The notes under the pieces were generated by a model. The model was not told the origin of the DNA. It saw only the letters and a list, made by a program, of their open reading frames with translations, and ran no database searches. This document shows, one piece after another, positions 33,243 through 42,871 of a DNA stretch of 64,000 nucleotides. Positions within the stretch are counted from its first letter, which is position 1. Each line of letters opens with the position of its first letter. The position numbers were made by a program, and so were the translations under genes. The stretch comes from Pseudomonadota bacterium (GTDB taxonomy: Bacteria; Pseudomonadota; Alphaproteobacteria; Micavibrionales; UBA2020), in assembly GCA_021849295.1 (NCBI GenBank), contig JAJZTA010000010.1, forward strand, positions 1 through 64,000, read 5' to 3'.

Positions 33243-34966
33243 GTCCTGTTGGCATACTTCTCCAGATAATCGGCGGAGTCTGCCTTCTCCTCTGGGGCGT
33301 CGGCATGGTGAGTCGCGGGCTCAATCGGGCCTTCGGCACGGCGCTGCGCCGCATCATTTCCAACTCGACAAGCAACCGATTCAAAGCATTGCTCATCGGT
33401 GCGTTCGTGGCCGCCCTCCTGCAAAGCAGCACGGCAGCCGTCCTGGTCGTCAGCTCGTTCGCGGCGCGCAACGTCATCACCATCGCAGCCGCCACCGCCG
33501 TGGGGCTGGGCGCGAACGTCGGCACGACGCTCGCCGCACAGCTGATGTCGCTAAACCTGGCCTGGCTAATTCCCGTCCTGCTGATTTCAGGCTACATCAT
33601 CAACAAGGCGCTCGCGGAAAGTCTTTACAAGTACATCGGCCATGCGCTGGTCGGCATCGGCCTTGCCCTCCTGGCCCTGAACATGATTACCTCCGCCGCC
33701 GCGCCGCTCCAGCAATCCAACGTATTGCGCGCGCTGATCGGCCCGATGAACGACCAGCCTGCGCTGGCCATGCTGATCGCCGGCCTGCTGACATGGCTGG
33801 CGCACTCGAGTCTCGCCATGGTTCTGCTGCTGATGAGCTTCGTCTCCGCTAAAATGATTCCCGTCAAACTCGGGCTCTATATGGTGCTCGGCGCGAACCT
33901 CGGTGGCGCGGTCGCCCCCGTCGTCATGACCCTGCGCGATATTCCCGCCGGACGGCGCATCCCGCTCGGCAACCTCTTCATCCGTTCCATCGGCGTGATG
34001 TTCGCGCTGCCGTTCATGAATTCCCTGATCATGCCGGCGCTCGCGCTGATCCCGTCCGCGCCGGCGCACGAACTGGCCAACTTCAACACGCTGTTCAACT
34101 TCGTGCTGGCCGTCATCTTTCTGCCCTTCACAGGGCCGATGACCCGGCTCAGCGAAATCGTGCTGCCGGACCGTCCACGCGAGGAGGACGAAAGCCTGCC
34201 CCGCTATCTCGATCCGGACGCCGTCGGCACGCCCGCGGCGGCGCTGGCCGGCGTTGCCCGCGAGACCTTGCGCATTTCCGACATCGTGCAGAAGATGCTG
34301 CAGGACACGCTCGAAGCCCTACGCAGCAACAACCCGCGCCTCGTGCAGGAGATATGCACCAAGGAAGAGGACGTGGACAGTCTTTACGATTCGATCAAAA
34401 CCTATATCGCGCGCCTCGATGTCGAAAAGTTCGACGAAAAAGAAAACATGCGCTACCTGCAAATCCTGACCTTTTCCACGAATCTGGAGCATATCGGCGA
34501 CATTATCGATAAAAACCTTATGGAACTGGCGCGCAAGAAGATCCGCCATCAGGACAATTTCTCGCGGCAGGGCTTCGCGGAAATCTCCGACCTGCATGCC
34601 CGCGTTATGGAGAGCCTGCAGCTGGCGCAGAACATTTTCATGACCGGCGACGTCAAAATGGCGCGCATGCTTTTCGAGGAAAAGGAAACCTTGCGCTCTT
34701 ATGAAATGCACGCCGCCGAAAGCCACTTCCGGCGCTTGAGCGAAGGCGTGGCGGAAACGATCGCCACTTCCAGCCTGCACCTCGATATTTTGCGGGATTT
34801 ACGCCGGATTAACAGTTATCTTACCCTGATCGCGTATCCTATACTTGAAAACGCGCATCAGTTGAAAGACACTCTTCTCAAACCGAAACGCGTGAACAAA
34901 AAGAAGAAAAAACCGGCCAAGACTTCCAAACCGGCGCCGGCCGCGCCTCTGCCGGAGAAATACTAA
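33239..34966 (+). CDS. Na/Pi cotransporter family protein with PhoU-like tail
   Basis: The 575-residue protein has two inverted repeats of the NptA/Na-Pi-cotransporter fold with [13 protein letters not shown] and [14 protein letters not shown] in the first and [13 protein letters not shown] and [11 protein letters not shown] in the second. Residues about 340-540 form a PhoU-like helical domain ([19 protein letters not shown]), and the tail is Lys/Pro-rich. It likely moves phosphate or a related anion with sodium. Its ATG overlaps the cytochrome b/c1 stop (ATGA), so it is made with the complex III genes, an unusual partner. Confidence 0.88.
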   Translation: MSPVGILLQIIGGVCLLLWGVGMVSRGLNRAFGTALRRIISNSTSNRFKALLIGAFVAALLQSSTAAVLVVSSFAARNVITIAAATAVGLGANVGTTLAAQLMSLNLAWLIPVLLISGYIINKALAESLYKYIGHALVGIGLALLALNMITSAAAPLQQSNVLRALIGPMNDQPALAMLIAGLLTWLAHSSLAMVLLLMSFVSAKMIPVKLGLYMVLGANLGGAVAPVVMTLRDIPAGRRIPLGNLFIRSIGVMFALPFMNSLIMPALALIPSAPAHELANFNTLFNFVLAVIFLPFTGPMTRLSEIVLPDRPREEDESLPRYLDPDAVGTPAAALAGVARETLRISDIVQKMLQDTLEALRSNNPRLVQEICTKEEDVDSLYDSIKTYIARLDVEKFDEKENMRYLQILTFSTNLEHIGDIIDKNLMELARKKIRHQDNFSRQGFAEISDLHARVMESLQLAQNIFMTGDVKMARMLFEEKETLRSYEMHAAESHFRRLSEGVAETIATSSLHLDILRDLRRINSYLTLIAYPILENAHQLKDTLLKPKRVNKKKKKPAKTSKPAPAAPLPEKY

Positions 34967-35003
34967 TCACGCTGAAACTTCATCCAGACCGGAGGTCAGT
35001 CAA

Positions 35004-36527
35004 ATGAAAAAAGCATCTTCCCGATTCTCACTTCTTCACGCGAGCGGATTTGCCGCGGCGTTGGCCTGTCTTTGCGCCTTTGCGCCCGCGCACGCCGCGG
35101 CGGCACCGCAAACCGCGGCGGCCCTGCAGGTTGCGCACCTGCCGGACTTCGCCGATCTGGCGCAACGGTTGCTGCCGTCAGTGGTCAACGTTTCCACGAC
35201 GTCGAGCATAGAAACAACCGCCGCCAACGGCTTGCCGCCGATGCCGCAGTTTCCGCCGGGATCGCCCTTCGAGGAATTCTTCAAGAATTTCTACAACCAC
35301 TACCAGAACGGCCGGCAACCGCAGAAGAAGGAGAAGATCTACGCGCTCGGCTCGGGCTTCATCATCGACGCGAAGAGCGGCTACATCGTCACCAACAACC
35401 ACGTCATCAAAAACGCCGAGAAGATCAAGGTCACGCTCAGCGACAACACGACCGTTCCCGCCAAGCTGATCGGCGCGGACCCGAAGACGGACATCGCCGT
35501 GCTGCAAATCAAGCCGCCGCACGCCTTGACCGCCGCCGTCTGGGGCAACAGCGACACCGCGCGCATCGGCTCCTGGGTGCTGACCATCGGCAATCCGTTC
35601 GGCCTCGGCGGCACGGTGACGGCGGGCATCGTTTCCGCCCGCCAGCGCAACATCGACGAAGGACCCTACGACGAATTCATCCAGACCGACGCGCCGATCA
35701 ACCGCGGCAACTCCGGCGGCCCTATGTTCAACCAGCAAGGCGACGTCGTCGGCATCGACACGGCGATCTATTCGCCCTCGGGCGGCTCGGTCGGCATCGG
35801 CTTTGCCATCCCGTCGAACCTCGCGCGCAATATCGTGGCGCAGCTGATCGCTCACGGCAAGGTCAAGCGCGCATGGCTCGGCGTACGCATTCAGGACATG
35901 ACGCCGGAAATCGCCCAGAACCTCGGCCTGCCGAATGCGGAAGGCGCGCTTGTTTCCAGCGTCTTCCCCAAGGGGCCGGCTGAAAAATCGGGACTCAAAT
36001 CCGGCGACGTGATCCTCAAGTTCAACGGTCACGCCATCAGGGAAATGCGCCAGCTGCCGCTGATGGTCGCCGAAGCGCCGGTCGGCAAGGACGCCACCAT
36101 AGACATCTGGCGCAAGGGCAAAGAGAAGACTTTCCACGTCGATCTCGCTGAAATGAGTCCGTCCATGGAAAACGACAAGGCGTCCCAGCCAAAAGAAAAG
36201 GCGCCGCCGAAGCCAGACGTGCTGAAACTCAAGAGTCTCGGCATCGGCCTCTCGGCACTGACCTCCGACCTGCGCGATACCTATAAGGTGCCGAAGGACT
36301 TCAAGGGCGCGGTCATCACATACGTCGACCCGAACAGCGACGCCGCCGAAAAAGACGTCGAAGTCGGCGACGTGATCTCCGAAGTCGATCAGGTGAACGT
36401 CGCCTCTCCCGCCGAAGCCGCTAAAAACATAGAGGCCGCCGAAAAGGCCGGAGACAAGTCCGTTCTTCTCTTCGTTTCACGCGGCGAGGATGTGCGCTTC
36501 GTCGCGCTGAAATTCGCCAAAAAATGA
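35004..36527 (+). CDS. degP: DegP/HtrA family periplasmic serine protease
   Basis: Do-family proteases degrade or refold damaged envelope proteins. The 507-residue protein has a signal peptide (residues 1-33, ending AHAAA) and a trypsin-like domain with the triad in TNNHVIK, KTDIAVLQI and NRGNSGGPMF. Two PDZ domains follow (about 285-380 and 405-500), the first with GALVSSVFPKGPAEKSGLKSGD. GGAGG lies 9 nt before the ATG. It sits 37 nt after the transporter gene and its stop overlaps the miaA start. Confidence 0.95.
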   Translation: MKKASSRFSLLHASGFAAALACLCAFAPAHAAAAPQTAAALQVAHLPDFADLAQRLLPSVVNVSTTSSIETTAANGLPPMPQFPPGSPFEEFFKNFYNHYQNGRQPQKKEKIYALGSGFIIDAKSGYIVTNNHVIKNAEKIKVTLSDNTTVPAKLIGADPKTDIAVLQIKPPHALTAAVWGNSDTARIGSWVLTIGNPFGLGGTVTAGIVSARQRNIDEGPYDEFIQTDAPINRGNSGGPMFNQQGDVVGIDTAIYSPSGGSVGIGFAIPSNLARNIVAQLIAHGKVKRAWLGVRIQDMTPEIAQNLGLPNAEGALVSSVFPKGPAEKSGLKSGDVILKFNGHAIREMRQLPLMVAEAPVGKDATIDIWRKGKEKTFHVDLAEMSPSMENDKASQPKEKAPPKPDVLKLKSLGIGLSALTSDLRDTYKVPKDFKGAVITYVDPNSDAAEKDVEVGDVISEVDQVNVASPAEAAKNIEAAEKAGDKSVLLFVSRGEDVRFVALKFAKK

Positions 36528-37432
36528 CGGCGGGAACCGTTCTTGTCATTGGAGGACCGACCGCCAGTGGCAAGTCCGGCCTCGCCCTCGCGGTAGCCGA
36601 AGCGCGGGCGGGCACGGTCATCAACGCCGATTCGATGCAGGTCTACGACGCCCTGCCGCTCCTGACGGCGCAGCCGTCGGCGGACGATACGGCCAAAGCC
36701 CCGCACCGCCTTTATGCGACGCTGCCGCCCGATGAGGTTTGCTCCGCCGCGCGCTGGGCGGAGATGGCGATTGCCGAGATTCGCGCGGCGCAGACGAACA
36801 AGAGCTTGCCCATCATCGCCGGCGGCACGGGGTTTTACATCAAGACGCTGCTCGAAGGCATCAGTCCCATTCCCGATGTGCCGGAGTCCTTCCGTCAGGA
36901 GGCGATCACGCTGCAGAAAAAACTCGGCAACCCCGCTTTTCACGCGGCACTCGCCAAACGCGACCCCGAAACCGCCGCCAAACTAGATCCCTTGAACACA
37001 CAGCGGCTGGTGCGCGCATGGGAGGTGCTGGCGGCAACGGGAAAAAGCCTCGCCGCATGGCAGGCCGCGCCGCGCGTCAAGCCGCCCGCCGATCTCGCCT
37101 TTTTCACCGTCACGCTGCTGCCGCCGCGCGAAACGCTTTACGCCGCCTGCAACGGACGCTTCGAACGGATGCTCGACATGGGCGCGCTGGAAGAGGCAAA
37201 GGAATTCATGGCGCGGGAAGCGGACGGCATAGCGCTCTCCAAAGCTCTCGGCTACCCGGAATTGAAAGCCTATATCGCCGGAAAAGCCACGCGGGAGGAG
37301 GCCATCCGTCTGGCGCAACAGTCCACCCGCAACTACGCCAAGCGGCAAATGACGTGGTTTCGCCACCAGATCAGGGCGGATATGGTGCTGGAAAGCCCTG
37401 ATCCCGCGCCGCTTTTGGATAAATTGCCATAA
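36524..37432 (+). CDS. miaA: tRNA dimethylallyltransferase
   Basis: MiaA adds a dimethylallyl group to A37 of tRNAs reading UNN codons. The 302-residue protein has the P-loop GGPTASGKSGLALAVAE, INADSMQVYDALPLLTAQPS, the GGTGFYIKTLLEG motif, and the C-terminal QQSTRNYAKRQMTWFRHQ. Its ATG overlaps the degP stop as ATGA, giving tight coupling. The next gene is 110 nt downstream with its own leader. Confidence 0.95.
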   Translation: MTAGTVLVIGGPTASGKSGLALAVAEARAGTVINADSMQVYDALPLLTAQPSADDTAKAPHRLYATLPPDEVCSAARWAEMAIAEIRAAQTNKSLPIIAGGTGFYIKTLLEGISPIPDVPESFRQEAITLQKKLGNPAFHAALAKRDPETAAKLDPLNTQRLVRAWEVLAATGKSLAAWQAAPRVKPPADLAFFTVTLLPPRETLYAACNGRFERMLDMGALEEAKEFMAREADGIALSKALGYPELKAYIAGKATREEAIRLAQQSTRNYAKRQMTWFRHQIRADMVLESPDPAPLLDKLP

Positions 37433-37541
37433 ACATGGTTGTAAATCTACCAAAGGCGGGGTTTCGCTTGACTCGCAGGGGCTGTTTTGGTCAGTTAGTG
37501 ACTTGAAATAACATATAAATTAATCGTGCAGGTAAAAAGCC

Positions 37542-38189
37542 ATGGCAGATATTTTTGACGAAATCAGCGAGGATATGCGTCAGGAGAAACTGGCCCAGTT
37601 TTGGAAAGAAAACGGGTCGTGGATTATCGGCGGCGTGATCGGTGCGATCTTGCTGACCGCGATCATGGCCTACATGCGCCAGCGCGACTTCACGCAGAGC
37701 ACCAAGGCCACGACGCAGCTCGTCATGATCGCCGCCTCAACGGACAGCCGGAAGCTGGAGCAGTTCGCCGACAAAACCGACAAGAACCACGCCATGATGG
37801 CGCGCTTCATCGCCGCCGACAATTACGTGCAAAACAACCAGAACGACAAGGCCATCGCGCTCTACAAGAAAATCGCCGCCACCTCCGGCCTGAGCAAAGT
37901 CTGGCGTGATCTCGCCAGCGTCCACAGCATCAGCCTGCGCCTCAACACAGCGCCGCCGGCCGAGCTCGCGACCGAACTCGCGCCGCTGGTGAAAGACGAT
38001 GATGTCTGGCGCTATACGGCGCGCGAACTGCAGGCGCTGCTCGCGGCAAGGGAAGGCCACATGCAAAAGGCCGCCGACCTGATGTCCGCCATCGCCGCCG
38101 ACCCCAACGCGCCGACCGACGAGCGCCACCGCGCCTTCAGCCTGCACGAGCTTTATATCGCCGACGCCAAAGCCAACCGGAAATCCTGA
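37542..38189 (+). CDS. YfgM-like inner-membrane TPR protein
   Basis: YfgM proteins are single-span inner-membrane proteins with periplasmic TPR repeats that work with PpiD at the Sec translocon. The 215-residue protein has the cytoplasmic start MADIFDEISEDMRQEKLAQFW, one helix (about 28-45, IIGGVIGAILLTAIMAYM), and helical repeats afterwards (KAIALYKKIAATSGLSKVW). The position directly before bamB and der matches the E. coli order yfgM-bamB-der, which supports the call. Confidence 0.85.
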   Translation: MADIFDEISEDMRQEKLAQFWKENGSWIIGGVIGAILLTAIMAYMRQRDFTQSTKATTQLVMIAASTDSRKLEQFADKTDKNHAMMARFIAADNYVQNNQNDKAIALYKKIAATSGLSKVWRDLASVHSISLRLNTAPPAELATELAPLVKDDDVWRYTARELQALLAAREGHMQKAADLMSAIAADPNAPTDERHRAFSLHELYIADAKANRKS

Positions 38190-38218
38190 TAAAAACGCGC
38201 CGGAAACGGGAGTAGCCG

Positions 38219-39565
38219 ATGAAAAAAAATATGTTGAAAAAGACGCTGGTTCTTCTCGCCGTCCTGCCCGCCTTTCTTCTGCTCGGCGCCTGCGCGAAGA
38301 TCGACAACATGTTCAGCAGTTCGGACAACCAGCCCCCCCTGCCCGGCAAGCGCATCTCGCTTCTGCAACTGCAGCAGCAGCTTGTGCCCAACCCCGCGCT
38401 GCAACAGACTCCCATCATTCTGCCGCAGGCATGGACCAATGCGTACTGGCCGCAGTCCGGCGGTTATCCCAGCCACGTGATGGGACAGCTCACACTCGGG
38501 TCCGACCTGAAACAGGCGTGGAAATCCTCCATCGGCAAGGGCGGCGACAGCCGCGATCCGCTGATCACCCAGCCCGTCGTCGGCGACGGCATGGTCTACA
38601 CGCTCGATGCGAACGGCAAGCTCGCCGCCTTCGACATCGCCAGCGGCGATAAAAAATGGCGCGTCAAGACGATCCCCAAAGGCGCCGAAGAGGAAGGCGG
38701 CGGCGACGGCGGCATCGCCTATGACAGCGACAAGCTCTATGTGACCAACGGTTACAGAACCCTCGCCTGCTTCGACGCCAAAACCGGCGCCGAACTGTGG
38801 CGCACGAGCCTGCAGACGCCGTCGCAATCCGCGCCCACCGTCGTGAACGGGAACGTCTACGTCATCACCATCGACAACCGCCTGCTGGTCTTTTCCGCCA
38901 CCGACGGCACCGGCGTCTGGAGCTACACGGGCGTTCCGCAGACCACGGGACTGCTCAACTCCGTTTCGCCCGCCGCGGACGAATCCGAGATCGTTCTGCC
39001 GCAATCTTCTGGCGAAATCCTCGGCCTCAACGCCGCGAACGGGCAGGTTTTGTGGCAGGACAACATCTCCGCCGTCAACAACAACGGCCTGCTCGCGCCG
39101 ATCGACAACATCAGCCAGCCCGTCATCAACTACGGCACCGTCTACGCCACCAGCTACAGCGGCCATATGGTCGCCTTCGGCGAAGCAAGCGGCCAGCGCC
39201 TCTGGCAAAACGACATCGGCAGCGCCGCCATGCCGTGGATCGCGGGCGACAACATGTTCGTCATCACCACTGGCCAACAGCTCGTCGCCCTCTCGCTGGA
39301 CGGCGGCGGCGTGCGCTGGGTCACGCAACTGCCCGAGCATAAAAAAGGCGACAGAAACGAAACCATCGTCTGGACGGGCCCCGTTCTGGCCGGCGGGCGC
39401 CTGCTCGCCGCCGGCAGCGACGGACATCTCGTCGAAGTCGATCCGCAAAGCGGCAGCATCACCCGCAGCATGGAGCTGCCGGGCAAGGTTTTTGTTCCGC
39501 CGGTCGTCGCCGACAACACGCTGTTTATCCTGACGCAAAACGGCGACCTTGCCGCTTACCGCTAA
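38219..39565 (+). CDS. bamB: Outer membrane assembly lipoprotein BamB
   Basis: BamB is the beta-propeller lipoprotein of the Bam complex that inserts outer-membrane beta-barrels. The 448-residue protein has a lipobox FLLLGAC with Cys24, a leader region LPGKRISLLQLQQQL, and PQQ-type propeller blades such as VYTLDANGKLAAFDIASGD and GAELWRTSLQTPSQSAPTV. It lies between the YfgM-like gene (30 nt) and der (13 nt). An alternative Met four codons in would still keep the signal peptide. Confidence 0.93.
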   Translation: MKKNMLKKTLVLLAVLPAFLLLGACAKIDNMFSSSDNQPPLPGKRISLLQLQQQLVPNPALQQTPIILPQAWTNAYWPQSGGYPSHVMGQLTLGSDLKQAWKSSIGKGGDSRDPLITQPVVGDGMVYTLDANGKLAAFDIASGDKKWRVKTIPKGAEEEGGGDGGIAYDSDKLYVTNGYRTLACFDAKTGAELWRTSLQTPSQSAPTVVNGNVYVITIDNRLLVFSATDGTGVWSYTGVPQTTGLLNSVSPAADESEIVLPQSSGEILGLNAANGQVLWQDNISAVNNNGLLAPIDNISQPVINYGTVYATSYSGHMVAFGEASGQRLWQNDIGSAAMPWIAGDNMFVITTGQQLVALSLDGGGVRWVTQLPEHKKGDRNETIVWTGPVLAGGRLLAAGSDGHLVEVDPQSGSITRSMELPGKVFVPPVVADNTLFILTQNGDLAAYR

Positions 39566-39577
39566 AGAAAGAACGCC

Positions 39578-41002
39578 ATGACATTCACCGTCGCGATCAT
39601 CGGACGCCCGAATGTCGGGAAATCCACGCTCTTCAACCGCCTGGTGGGAAAGAAGCTGGCACTGGTGCATGATACGCCCGGCCTGACCCGCGACTGGCGC
39701 GAGGCGGACGCGCATCTCTCCGACCTCAATTTCAAGGTCATCGACACGGCAGGGCTGGAAGAATCATTCGATGCCTCCATTCCCGCCCGCATGCGCCAGC
39801 AAACCGAGCGCGCGCTTGAGCGCGCCGACATGGCTCTGCTGGTCATCGATGCGCGCGCAGGCATCACTTCGATGGACAGGCACTTCGCCGACTGGCTCAG
39901 AAAACAGAACATGCCAACGGCGCTGATCGCCAACAAATGCGAAAGCAAGGCGGGCATCTCCGGCATGTACGAAGCCTACGAGCTCGGCCTCGGCGAGCCG
40001 ATCGCCATTTCCGCTGAACACGGACAGGGTCTCGACGAACTTTATACCCTGCTGCGCCCGTATGTCGACGCGGATGCGGCAGCGGCGGCGGCGGACGACG
40101 CCGAAAGCGAAGACCTCGAAAAATATTTCGACATCTACAAGGAAGGCGACGGTACCGGCTTCGGCGACCGCGAGGATGAGGACGAAGACAAGGACAACCC
40201 GATCAAGGTCGCCATCGTCGGACGCCCCAATGTCGGAAAATCGACGCTGCTCAACGCGCTCCTGGGCGAGGAACGCTCGATGACCGGCCCCGAAGCCGGC
40301 ATCACCCGCGACGCCGTGCACGCGGACTGGGAATACGGCGGACGGAAATTGCGCCTCGTCGACACCGCGGGGCTGCGGCGCAGATCGCGCATCGTCAACG
40401 AGATAGAGAAAATGTCGGTGGACGACACGCTCCGCGCCATCCGGCTCGCGCAGGTCGTCGTCATGGTGCTGGACGCCGAAACGATGTTCGAGCGGCAGGA
40501 CCTCGTCATCCTCAACCACGCCATCGAGGAAGGCCGCGCCGTCGTCATCGCCGTCAACAAATGGGACGCCGTGAAGCACCGCGAAAAGCTGCTGGAAGAC
40601 ATTTCATACCAACTCGACACCAGCCTCGCGCAGGTGCGCGACGTGAAAACCGTCACCATTTCCGCCCTGCACGGCACGCGCCTTGACCAGCTGATGCAGG
40701 CGGTGCTGGACACCTACGACCTCTGGAACAAGCGCGTTCCGACCGGACGGCTCAACCGCTGGCTCGCCGCGATGGAAGAACAGAACCCCGCGCCGCTGGT
40801 GCATGGCCGCCCGAACCGCCTGCGCTATATGACGCAGATCAAGACACGCCCGCCGACATTCGCACTGTGGGTCGGCCGCGCCGCCGATTATCCCGAGACG
40901 CACAAGCGCTACCTCATCAACAACCTGCGCCGCGACTTCGACATTCCCGCGACGCCGGTGCGCTTCATCGTCAAGGCGAGCAAAAATCCTTACGCGGATT
41001 GA
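39578..41002 (+). CDS. der: Ribosome biogenesis GTPase Der (EngA)
   Basis: Der has two tandem GTPase domains and acts in 50S assembly. Both P loops read GRPNVGKST (about residues 8-16 and 215-223). G3 motifs DTAGL occur in each half, with NKCE and NKWD as the G4 motifs, and the KH-like C-terminal domain follows from about residue 375. The linker (about 165-208) is strongly acidic, with runs of Asp and Glu. The gene's end overlaps the convergent CDF gene by 13 bp. Confidence 0.97.
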   Translation: MTFTVAIIGRPNVGKSTLFNRLVGKKLALVHDTPGLTRDWREADAHLSDLNFKVIDTAGLEESFDASIPARMRQQTERALERADMALLVIDARAGITSMDRHFADWLRKQNMPTALIANKCESKAGISGMYEAYELGLGEPIAISAEHGQGLDELYTLLRPYVDADAAAAAADDAESEDLEKYFDIYKEGDGTGFGDREDEDEDKDNPIKVAIVGRPNVGKSTLLNALLGEERSMTGPEAGITRDAVHADWEYGGRKLRLVDTAGLRRRSRIVNEIEKMSVDDTLRAIRLAQVVVMVLDAETMFERQDLVILNHAIEEGRAVVIAVNKWDAVKHREKLLEDISYQLDTSLAQVRDVKTVTISALHGTRLDQLMQAVLDTYDLWNKRVPTGRLNRWLAAMEEQNPAPLVHGRPNRLRYMTQIKTRPPTFALWVGRAADYPETHKRYLINNLRRDFDIPATPVRFIVKASKNPYAD

Positions 41003-41943
41003 GTTTTGATGTTGTCGTCGAGGCGGTGATCATCCAGCCCCGCCGGTTCCTGGTGGATCAGCACTTCCGACTTGGGGAATGCCTCATATAACGCGCGTTC
41101 CAGATCTTCCGTCACGTCATGCGCCTTTCTGAGCGTCAGGTCGCCGTCCAGCTCCAGATGAAACTCGATAAACACCCGCTGCCCGTTCTGGCGGGTGCGC
41201 AGATCGTGTATCGCCAGCGCCAGAGGATGCGCCGTCACCAGCTTCTCGATCTTCGCGCGGTCCTCGTCCGACAATTCCTGATCCATCAGGATGCCGTAGG
41301 ACTCGCGGCTGATCTTCCACGCGCTGCCAAGCAGAACGAGAGAGATCACCGCGGCGAACAGCGGATCGTAATAGGGCCATGTGCTGAAGTACCCCAGCCC
41401 CAGCGCCACAAGCACGGCACCGTTCATGAACAGGTCGCCCTTGTAGTGCAGATGGTCGGCGCTGATCGCCACGGAGGCCGTGCGCCGGATCACGTATTTT
41501 TGAAAATGCACCAGAAACACCGTCAAAACGACGGACAGCAGCATCACGCCGATACCGACAACCGCCTGCTTGACCGGTTGCGGATGGAAAAAGCGGTGCA
41601 TGGATTCGAACAATAAATATCCGGCGGAGCCGAAAATAAACAGCGACTGCCCCATCGCCGCCAGCGCCTCGACCTTGCCATGACCGAAGCGGTGTTCCTC
41701 GTCGGCGGGCGTCATGGCGTGCAGAACGCTGACCATCGTCACCGTCGAGGCGAGCGCGTCGAACGTCGAATCCAGCAGCGACGTCATGATGCTCACGGAA
41801 TCGGTGATCATGTAGGCGGCAAGCTTCGCCGCGATCAGAATAACGGCGACGGACAGGCTGGCCATCGTCACCTGCCGCCGCAGAGTCATGTTGCGGCGTT
41901 CAGCAGCGGTCGTTCCCTGAATGTAGGGATTGGCGATGCTCAT
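40990..41943 (-). CDS. Cation diffusion facilitator transporter (FieF-like)
   Basis: CDF proteins export divalent metals such as Zn, Fe, Cd or Mn by proton antiport. The 317-residue protein has six membrane helices. Metal-site residues appear in SIMTSLLDSTFDALAS (the D-x3-D of helix 2, adjacent to Ser/Thr) and SADHLHYKGDLFMNG (helix 5, H-x3-D form), with RFGHGKVEALAA between. The cytoplasmic C-terminal domain has the His-bearing AIHDLRTRQNGQRVFIEFHLELDG. The metal cannot be named with certainty. It overlaps the SDR gene by 4 nt. Confidence 0.9.
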   Translation of the reverse strand: MSIANPYIQGTTAAERRNMTLRRQVTMASLSVAVILIAAKLAAYMITDSVSIMTSLLDSTFDALASTVTMVSVLHAMTPADEEHRFGHGKVEALAAMGQSLFIFGSAGYLLFESMHRFFHPQPVKQAVVGIGVMLLSVVLTVFLVHFQKYVIRRTASVAISADHLHYKGDLFMNGAVLVALGLGYFSTWPYYDPLFAAVISLVLLGSAWKISRESYGILMDQELSDEDRAKIEKLVTAHPLALAIHDLRTRQNGQRVFIEFHLELDGDLTLRKAHDVTEDLERALYEAFPKSEVLIHQEPAGLDDHRLDDNIKTQSA

Positions 41944-42665
41944 GCGGCGGCACGGATGATTTTTCCGGTTTCCGCCAGCGAAGGCGCCGCCAGAGCGATG
42001 AAGCTCTCGACGATGCTGTCCGGCAGGGGCAGGGTCGCGGGATCTTCGCCTGGATAGGCCTCGGCGCGCATCGCGGTGCGCACGACGCCTGGATCGAGAA
42101 TGTTCACTTTCAGCTTGCTATAGGCAACCTCATCGGCATAAACGGCAGCCATTTCCTCCAGCGCCGCCTTGCTCGCGGCGTAGGCGCCCCAGAACGCCTT
42201 GTGCGCGTGCGCCGCACCGGACGTCACGAAGATCGCGCGGCCCGCGTCGCTGCCGCGCAAAAGCGGGTCGAGCGTGCGGATCAGGTGATAATTCGCCATC
42301 ACGTTGACCCTGAACACCAGATCCCACATCTTTGGGTCGGACATGGCAACGGGGCTCAAGCCGCCCAGAATGCCCGCGTTTGCAACCAGAATGTCAAGGC
42401 GCTTGAACTTGTTCGCCAGCGCTGGGCCGATCTCGGCGATCTGGTCGAACTTGCCAAGATCGATCGGCAGGAGCGTCGCGCTGCCGCCCGCGGCCTGGAT
42501 TTCATCATCGACCGCCTCAAGCCCGCCGACCGTGCGCGCCGCCAAAATCACATGCGCGCCTTCCGCCGAAAAAGCCTTGGCGACGGCGGCGCCGATGCCG
42601 CGGCTCGCGCCGGTAATCAGAGCCACGCGCCCTTCCAGACGCCGTTTTTTCGGGGTATCGGTCAT
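41940..42665 (-). CDS. Short-chain dehydrogenase/reductase
   Basis: The 241-residue SDR has the cofactor motif ALITGASRGIGAAVAKAFS, the structural VANAGILGG and an active site with YAASKAALEEM (the Y-x3-K pair), so it is a classical NAD(P)-dependent oxidoreductase. The substrate is unknown. In many alphaproteobacteria a similar SDR gene ends a radA-cvpA-purF-SDR series. Here the SDR follows a small membrane protein instead of purF. It overlaps its neighbours on both sides by 4 nt. Confidence 0.88.
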   Translation of the reverse strand: MTDTPKKRRLEGRVALITGASRGIGAAVAKAFSAEGAHVILAARTVGGLEAVDDEIQAAGGSATLLPIDLGKFDQIAEIGPALANKFKRLDILVANAGILGGLSPVAMSDPKMWDLVFRVNVMANYHLIRTLDPLLRGSDAGRAIFVTSGAAHAHKAFWGAYAASKAALEEMAAVYADEVAYSKLKVNILDPGVVRTAMRAEAYPGEDPATLPLPDSIVESFIALAAPSLAETGKIIRAAA

Positions 42666-42871
42666 TTCTTATCTCCCTGTTCGATCAGCTTATCCAGTTT
42701 CATCCGGTCCTTTGCTTTATACCCCACGCCCTGCCGCACGGTGGTCTGCGCAGGTGTGGCCTTTTTATAGTATTTCAGATACCAGAACGCACCCGCCGCC
42801 ATAAGAACGACCGCCAAAAATATATACAGCAGATTGCTGCTGCGCTTTTTTCTCCTGCGCGCTGGCATCAC
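42662..42871 (-). CDS. Small single-pass membrane protein of 69 residues
   Basis: The protein starts with a basic cluster (ARRRKKRSS), has one membrane helix (about residues 13-33, NLLYIFLAVVLMAAGAFWYL) and a charged tail ending LDKLIEQGDKK. The positive-inside rule puts the tail in the periplasm. It overlaps cvpA and the SDR by 4 nt each. No family is recognised. It occupies the place where purF is found in related gene orders. Confidence 0.7.
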   Translation of the reverse strand: MMPARRRKKRSSNLLYIFLAVVLMAAGAFWYLKYYKKATPAQTTVRQGVGYKAKDRMKLDKLIEQGDKK

